Of a stretch of DNA of 64,000 nt, positions 59,770-64,000 are shown one piece after another. The DNA comes from CAZRHR01 sp964578885. Its GTDB lineage: Bacteria; Bacteroidota; Bacteroidia; CAIKAF01. The notes under the pieces were generated by a model. The model made no database searches. It was not told where the DNA came from and saw only the letters and a list, made by a program, of their open reading frames with translations. The stretch is from positions 1-64,000 of the forward strand of contig CAZOEO010000010.1 of the NCBI GenBank assembly GCA_964578885.1. The letters are read 5' to 3'. Position 1 is the first letter of the stretch, and the number at the start of each line of letters is the position of its first letter. The translations under genes were made by a program, and so were the position numbers.

Positions 59770-61752
59770 TTATTTATAACTACGGGTAGAAGGTTTCACA
59801 TTTTCGAAGACGAGGTCTTCACGGTGGTGAACCGGTTCGGCATCTTTGCCTTTGTATTCCCAGGCAGATACGAACGCGAACTTTTCGTCGTCACGAAGTG
59901 CTTCTCCGTCTGGTGTTTGAAATTCTTCACGGAAGTGACCACCGCAAGATTCTTCACGGTTCAAGGCATCCCGACACATGAGTTCTCCCAACTCCAAGAA
60001 GTCGGCCACCCGACCGGCTTTTTCGAGTTCGGGGTTCATGCCATCGGCTTTTCCGGGGATGCGCACGTTTTTATAAAAATCTTCGCGCAGAGCCTGGATT
60101 TCCCGGATAGCTTTATTCAAACCTTCCGCATTTCTGGCCATACCGCATTCGTCCCACATGATTTTACCCAAAGCCCGGTGATAATCGTCTACCGTTTTGG
60201 TGCCTTTGATGCTCATTAACTGCTGAATCTGGTCTTTTACCTCTTTTTCGGCAGCATCGAACTCGGGCGTGTTGGTCGGAATTTTACCGGTTCTAATGTC
60301 GTCTGCAAGATATTCGCCAATGGTATAAGGAATCACAAAATATCCATCTGCCAAACCTTGCATAAGGGCGGAAGCTCCAAGGCGGTTGGCTCCATGATCG
60401 GAGAAATTGGCTTCTCCAAGTACATACAAACCTGGAACGGTACTCATCAGATTATAATCGACCCACAAACCACCCATGGTGTAATGCACTGCCGGATAAA
60501 TCCGCATGGGCACTTCGTATGGGTTTTCGCCGGTGATTTTCTCATACATATCGAAGAGGTTGCCATACTTAGAGGCCACCACATCTCTTCCTAATTTATA
60601 TACAAGCGCCTCGGATGGCTGAGCAATATTTTGTTTAGCAGCTTCAGCCTGTCCGTAACGCATAATAGCGTCTCTGTAGTCCAGATAAACGGCCATGCGT
60701 GATTGTCCAACACCGTAACCGGCATCGCAACGCTCTTTGGCTGCACGTGATGCCACGTCCCGAGGTACCAGGTTTCCGAAGGACGGATATCTGCGCTCGA
60801 GGTAATAATCTCTTTCGTTTTCAGGAATATCGTTGGCAGGTCGTTGATCATTTTGCTTGGCGGGCACCCAAATACGACCGTCGTTCCGAAGGGATTCGGA
60901 CATGAGGGTCAATTTCGACTGATATTCGCCAGAAACGGGAATACAGGTCGGGTGAATTTGCGTAAAGCAAGGGTTCGCGAAATAGGCGCCTTTGCGGTGG
61001 GCTTTCCATGCTGCTGTCACATTGGACCCCATGGCGTTGGTGGACAAGAAAAATACGTTTCCATAACCTCCGGTGCAAAGAAGCACAGCGTGGGCGGAAT
61101 GTCTTTCCAATTCACCGGTAACCAGGTTACGTGCAATAATGCCCCGCGCTTTTCCATCGATGGTCACCAGATTCACCATTTCATGCCGCGCATACATGGT
61201 TACTTGTCCGGAGGCCACCATTCTTTCTAAAGCAGAATAAGCTCCAAGAAGCAGTTGCTGACCGGTTTGGCCTTTGGCATAGAAAGTACGGGACACTTGT
61301 ACACCACCAAAAGAGCGGTTATCCAATAATCCGCCGTATTCACGAGCAAAAGGCACACCTTGCGCTACACATTGGTCGATAATATTAACGGACACTTCGG
61401 CCAGACGGTGCACATTGGCTTCCCGTGCACGGTAGTCGCCACCTTTAATGGTATCGTAGAAAAGGCGGTACACGGAGTCACCGTCGTTTCTGTAGTTTTT
61501 AGCCGCATTAATTCCACCTTGCGCGGCGATTGAGTGGGCGCGTCTGGGGCTATCCTGAAAGCAAAATGCTTTTACTTTATAACCCATTTCGGCTAAAGAT
61601 GCGGCGGCAGAAGCCCCTGCCAAACCGGTTCCCACCACAATAATGTCGATGTTTCGCTTATTGGCGGGATTCACCAAACGAACGGTGTTTTTATGGTTTT
61701 GCCATTTTTCGGCAAGGTTTCCCTTTGGTATGTTAGCATTCAGTACACTCAT
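59770..61752 (-). CDS. sdhA: Succinate dehydrogenase / fumarate reductase flavoprotein subunit
   Basis: This catalytic subunit oxidises succinate to fumarate with covalently bound FAD. The 660 residues have the dinucleotide-binding motif DIIVVGTGLAGASAAASLAE (about 34-53) and the FAD-linking His in SPRRAHSIAAQGGINAAKNY. Substrate-site text includes FTQIHPTCIP, and AVHYTMGGLWVDYN and GEANFSDHGANRLGASALMQ lie further on. The order sdhC-sdhA-sdhB and the size fit the B-type enzyme of Bacteroidota, used with menaquinone. It lies 33 bp after sdhC and 19 bp before sdhB. Confidence 0.97.
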   Translation of the reverse strand: MSVLNANIPKGNLAEKWQNHKNTVRLVNPANKRNIDIIVVGTGLAGASAAASLAEMGYKVKAFCFQDSPRRAHSIAAQGGINAAKNYRNDGDSVYRLFYDTIKGGDYRAREANVHRLAEVSVNIIDQCVAQGVPFAREYGGLLDNRSFGGVQVSRTFYAKGQTGQQLLLGAYSALERMVASGQVTMYARHEMVNLVTIDGKARGIIARNLVTGELERHSAHAVLLCTGGYGNVFFLSTNAMGSNVTAAWKAHRKGAYFANPCFTQIHPTCIPVSGEYQSKLTLMSESLRNDGRIWVPAKQNDQRPANDIPENERDYYLERRYPSFGNLVPRDVASRAAKERCDAGYGVGQSRMAVYLDYRDAIMRYGQAEAAKQNIAQPSEALVYKLGRDVVASKYGNLFDMYEKITGENPYEVPMRIYPAVHYTMGGLWVDYNLMSTVPGLYVLGEANFSDHGANRLGASALMQGLADGYFVIPYTIGEYLADDIRTGKIPTNTPEFDAAEKEVKDQIQQLMSIKGTKTVDDYHRALGKIMWDECGMARNAEGLNKAIREIQALREDFYKNVRIPGKADGMNPELEKAGRVADFLELGELMCRDALNREESCGGHFREEFQTPDGEALRDDEKFAFVSAWEYKGKDAEPVHHREDLVFENVKPSTRSYK

Positions 61753-61785
61753 GACGGCTGAATATGTAATTCTTTGAAAAGAAGG

Positions 61786-62472
61786 TTAAGACTGGACAAT
61801 AAACAGGTACACAGGAATCAGGGCGAACAAAACGCTCACCACCAGAGCGAATCCTTTCCCGAAGGCTTGAATCAGCGGCGTGTAAGAGGAGTGATTTACT
61901 CCAATGCTTTGAAAGCCGGAAGAAAAGCCATGCCAAAGGTGAAATCCAACGGCAGCCATACTGACTACATATAGTGCCACGTACCACCAAACTTTAAAGG
62001 ATTCAAGAACCACGGTATATAAATCGCGATTTCCTGCGGCATCCATTGGGATTTCTCCGAAATGCATTTTGAACCAAAAGTTAGACATGTGCATCACAAG
62101 AAAAACAAGGATGACCGTTCCCAGTACGCCCATGTTTCTGGAGCTCCAAATGGCGTTCGCTGCATCATTTTTGGCATAATATTTTACCGGACGAGCGCTT
62201 TTGTTGCGCATGGTTAATACAATACCGTCGATTACGTGAAACAACACCGAAAAGTAGGTGAGATAGGAAAGAAGTTTCACCGCGGGATTGGTCGTCATGA
62301 ATTTAGCGTAGGCATTGAACTGAAGCTGCGCTACATCTTTTGGAAGAAACAATTGCAGGTTTCCGGCAAGGTGGCCTGCTAAAAACAGACATAAAAACAA
62401 TCCCGTAAGGGCCATGAACACCTTTTTCCCGATGGAAGACTTTAGTAGTCCGTAACTTGCTGTTTGGGCCAT
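61786..62472 (-). CDS. sdhC: Succinate dehydrogenase cytochrome b subunit (B-type)
   Basis: This single diheme membrane anchor of a three-subunit succinate:menaquinone oxidoreductase has 228 residues and five helices: about 16-37 (KVFMALTGLFLCLFLAGHLA), 60-85, 108-130, 155-178 and 198-225. Heme-ligand histidines are plausible at LAGHLAG, LFHVIDG, LVMHMSN and GFHLWHGF. A five-helix subunit without SdhD is the B-type arrangement. A promoter element lies 26 bp before the ATG. Menaquinone for it would come from the menF-menD pathway at 18.8-21.5 kb. Confidence 0.94.
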   Translation of the reverse strand: MAQTASYGLLKSSIGKKVFMALTGLFLCLFLAGHLAGNLQLFLPKDVAQLQFNAYAKFMTTNPAVKLLSYLTYFSVLFHVIDGIVLTMRNKSARPVKYYAKNDAANAIWSSRNMGVLGTVILVFLVMHMSNFWFKMHFGEIPMDAAGNRDLYTVVLESFKVWWYVALYVVSMAAVGFHLWHGFSSGFQSIGVNHSSYTPLIQAFGKGFALVVSVLFALIPVYLFIVQS

Positions 62473-62497
62473 GTGGTAAGTTTCGTTTAGTTGTGTG

Positions 62498-62505
62498 CAA
62501 AAATA
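62498..62505 (-). promoter_or_regulatory. -7 promoter element of the sdhCAB operon
   Basis: TATTTTTG on the minus strand fits TAnnTTTG. It lies 26 bp upstream of the sdhC ATG. Confidence 0.45.
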
Positions 62506-62652
62506 AGAATTACCCTGTTGAGGTGAGTATTCCTTTCGGGGATTCGCTTATTTAGAATCATTTTAAAGTTTAGCACAATTTTATAACAATGGAAGGATTC
62601 GAGATGTTCGCGGTACATGAAAAAGTATTTTAGAGCAGAAATAAACTAAAGA

Positions 62653-64000
62653 ATGCGATTTACCTTAACCATGGTCCTGTTTGCATTGATTGTAAAGACC
62701 GTTCCTGCCATATCAGCCCAAAATCAAGGCCCGTTTTTCCAAGCAGCCAAGGCCGCCTATGCAGCAGATCGTTTTACAGATGCCATCACCCTTTCACAAA
62801 TCACCCTTTCTTCTCATCCGGAAAATGAGGAAGCTTTGAGCATTTTGCTGCGCGCAGGTCTTCAAGTTTCCAATGCGCCGGATACTTTATTCGAGCGCTG
62901 GGATTCGCGGATTAGAGCAAGCCAAAACCCGTTGGTGTGGCAGCCTTTCATTTTACACCATATCCGTGCCCATCGCATCGATACCGCAGAAGCCTTGCTT
63001 GCCACTATGGAAAAAGTAGCTCCCGACAAGTTGACGTCGCTAGGACTGCGCAGTTATCTCGCTTATCATCAAAAAGATGACGAAAAATTAGCGCAACTTA
63101 TTCCGCTTTTTCTTGTCGAGGATAAACAGGCCGATCATCTGGATTTTATCATGTGGATACTTTATTCCTGGACAAAAGAAAAAGGAAAAGAAAATCTTTT
63201 GGGCTTACCTGTTTTCCAGGGAAAAGAAGATGTTTCCCTTTTTCTTCGGTCCATTGTTCTGGACGACCCTAAAAAATCACCAGCCATGGCCACAGAAGCA
63301 GGTCTGCTCAGCATGAAAGAATACGACCCTAAAATCCCTTTCATTACACTTTATGGCGCAACGCAAGCACTTCGAGGAGGAAACCAAAAACCTTGGAAAA
63401 AACTCATTACCTACTTTATAAGTAATGCAGAAGGATCGAATTTGGATGTGCTTCATCGATTTTTGACCCTGGCGCTCTCCTCGATCCCACATCAAGTAAG
63501 CCCAACAGAAGGATATCTCTTGGGTGTGGATGTATTCGACCAGCATGATTGCCGCACACGTCCTAAACGAGATTTTCTTCTACAGTGGTTCGACTCTTGC
63601 GAAGTGGCACTGGTTCACAGCAAGGCAGAAATGTTTACGCAAGAAAACGTTTGGTCTGAATACGAACCCGTTACGGCACTTTACCTTGTTCCTGGCATGT
63701 GCGCTACACGGGAACAAGACAAAACGATACTCATGCAGCTAGCTTGCACGCGTCTGTTCATTTCCTTCTCTCAATTTGAACCACTTCAGTCTTATGAACC
63801 GAGCAATCATAACGCCTTTCTCCCGTGGGCTTTGGCCTTGGTCCTAAAAAAACACCAAAAACACCTTACACAAGTCCCCAATTACCTGAAAGATCAATTG
63901 AAACTTTTCCCGCAAGGCGATTTACGCGCCATGGCCCAACGTTTCGACTGGCAGGAAGTCAGCTTCTATTTCTCCGACCGATTGCGAGAACAACGGTTCT
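62653..64000 (+). CDS. Exported TPR-like protein, 3' end outside the window
   Basis: The frame opens with ATG at 62653 and stays open to the last base (449 codons, no stop), so only the N-terminal part is seen. It has a signal peptide (about 1-22, MVLFALIVKTVPAISA then Q). Helix-rich text begins with FQAAKAAYAADRFTDAITL (about 28-46), which looks like a tetratricopeptide unit, followed by NEEALSILLRAGLQVSNAP. Later text (SCEVALVHSKAEM, SYEPSNHNAFLPWALALVL) is not familiar. The product is probably periplasmic. I recognise no family and suggest no function. The gene is divergent from sdhC with a 180-bp gap, and no clear TAnnTTTG box precedes it. Confidence 0.75.
   Translation, partial: MRFTLTMVLFALIVKTVPAISAQNQGPFFQAAKAAYAADRFTDAITLSQITLSSHPENEEALSILLRAGLQVSNAPDTLFERWDSRIRASQNPLVWQPFILHHIRAHRIDTAEALLATMEKVAPDKLTSLGLRSYLAYHQKDDEKLAQLIPLFLVEDKQADHLDFIMWILYSWTKEKGKENLLGLPVFQGKEDVSLFLRSIVLDDPKKSPAMATEAGLLSMKEYDPKIPFITLYGATQALRGGNQKPWKKLITYFISNAEGSNLDVLHRFLTLALSSIPHQVSPTEGYLLGVDVFDQHDCRTRPKRDFLLQWFDSCEVALVHSKAEMFTQENVWSEYEPVTALYLVPGMCATREQDKTILMQLACTRLFISFSQFEPLQSYEPSNHNAFLPWALALVLKKHQKHLTQVPNYLKDQLKLFPQGDLRAMAQRFDWQEVSFYFSDRLREQRF

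Noticed and set aside
59121..60219. Two long plus-strand frames antisense to sdhB and sdhA
   Set aside because: They mirror highly conserved genes; the codon bias on the other strand explains their openness.
1..64000. CRISPR arrays, rRNA genes, complete tRNA genes, restriction or defence genes
   Set aside because: I looked for regularly spaced repeats, rRNA-like text, cloverleaf ends and defence-type genes in gaps and frames and saw none; a covariance-model tRNA search would be needed to exclude tRNAs fully.

Overview
The window is a chromosomal segment of a Bacteroidota bacterium, most likely of a Flavobacteriales-like lineage. The evidence is a full-length SprA (type IX secretion translocon), several exported proteins with type IX C-terminal sorting domains, a trimeric B-type succinate dehydrogenase, menaquinone genes (menF, menD), a mevalonate-pathway pair (class II HMG-CoA reductase plus a GYDIA-type GHMP kinase), and many promoters of the Bacteroidota form TTTG...TAnnTTTG. 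No rRNA, complete tRNA, CRISPR array or recognisable transcription factor gene was found. The placement below phylum level is an inference.

Layout. 1-2757 is the edge of an integrated mobile element: IS21-like tandem repeats, a decapitated DUF6371 gene, an unknown 281-aa gene, a tyrosine integrase, and a 15-bp sequence that looks like the 3' end of a tRNA gene (probable attachment site). From about 2.8 kb the host chromosome begins: sucA-sucB (minus strand), a voltage-gated cation channel with a calcium-channel-like filter (minus), HMG-CoA reductase with the GHMP kinase (plus), two small unknown genes and an OmpA/MotB-like lipoprotein (minus). 12.6-22.5 kb is a long plus-strand run with short gaps and overlaps: desaturase, MscS, CorA, a type IX cargo protein, an M43 metalloprotease, menF, menD and an exported unknown; guaD follows on its own promoter. 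23.0-28.1 kb (minus) is a DNA ligase, its exonuclease, an acyltransferase and aspS, all overlapping. 29-40.4 kb (plus) is ruvA, sprA, an exported nuclease, an exported catalase coupled to an exported ankyrin protein, and dps. A 45-aa gene with its own promoter and terminator lies just beyond dps. After an AT-rich gap comes a lipoprotein-adaptor/permease/ATPase ABC system, then a 0.9-kb gap with palindromes.

45.6-50.4 kb (minus) holds a steroid-reductase-like membrane enzyme, an orphan C-terminal transketolase subunit, a YhcH-RdgB fusion and a porin. Next are two type IX cargo proteins (an Omp28-like protein and a subtilisin-like protease), aminopeptidase P, TonB, VanZ and gcvH, then sdhC-sdhA-sdhB, and finally an exported TPR-like protein that runs off the end.

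How it fits together: central carbon and respiration (sucAB, sdhCAB, menFD), envelope and secretion (sprA with its cargo, TonB, porin, channels) and oxidative-stress defence (catalase, ankyrin, Dps) dominate. The clearest candidates for something new are the predicted native prokaryotic voltage-gated calcium channel, the YhcH-RdgB fusion, the 45-aa gene, the integrase-coupled 281-aa gene, and the joining of type IX cargo genes to menaquinone genes. I see no defence island or other large undescribed system.
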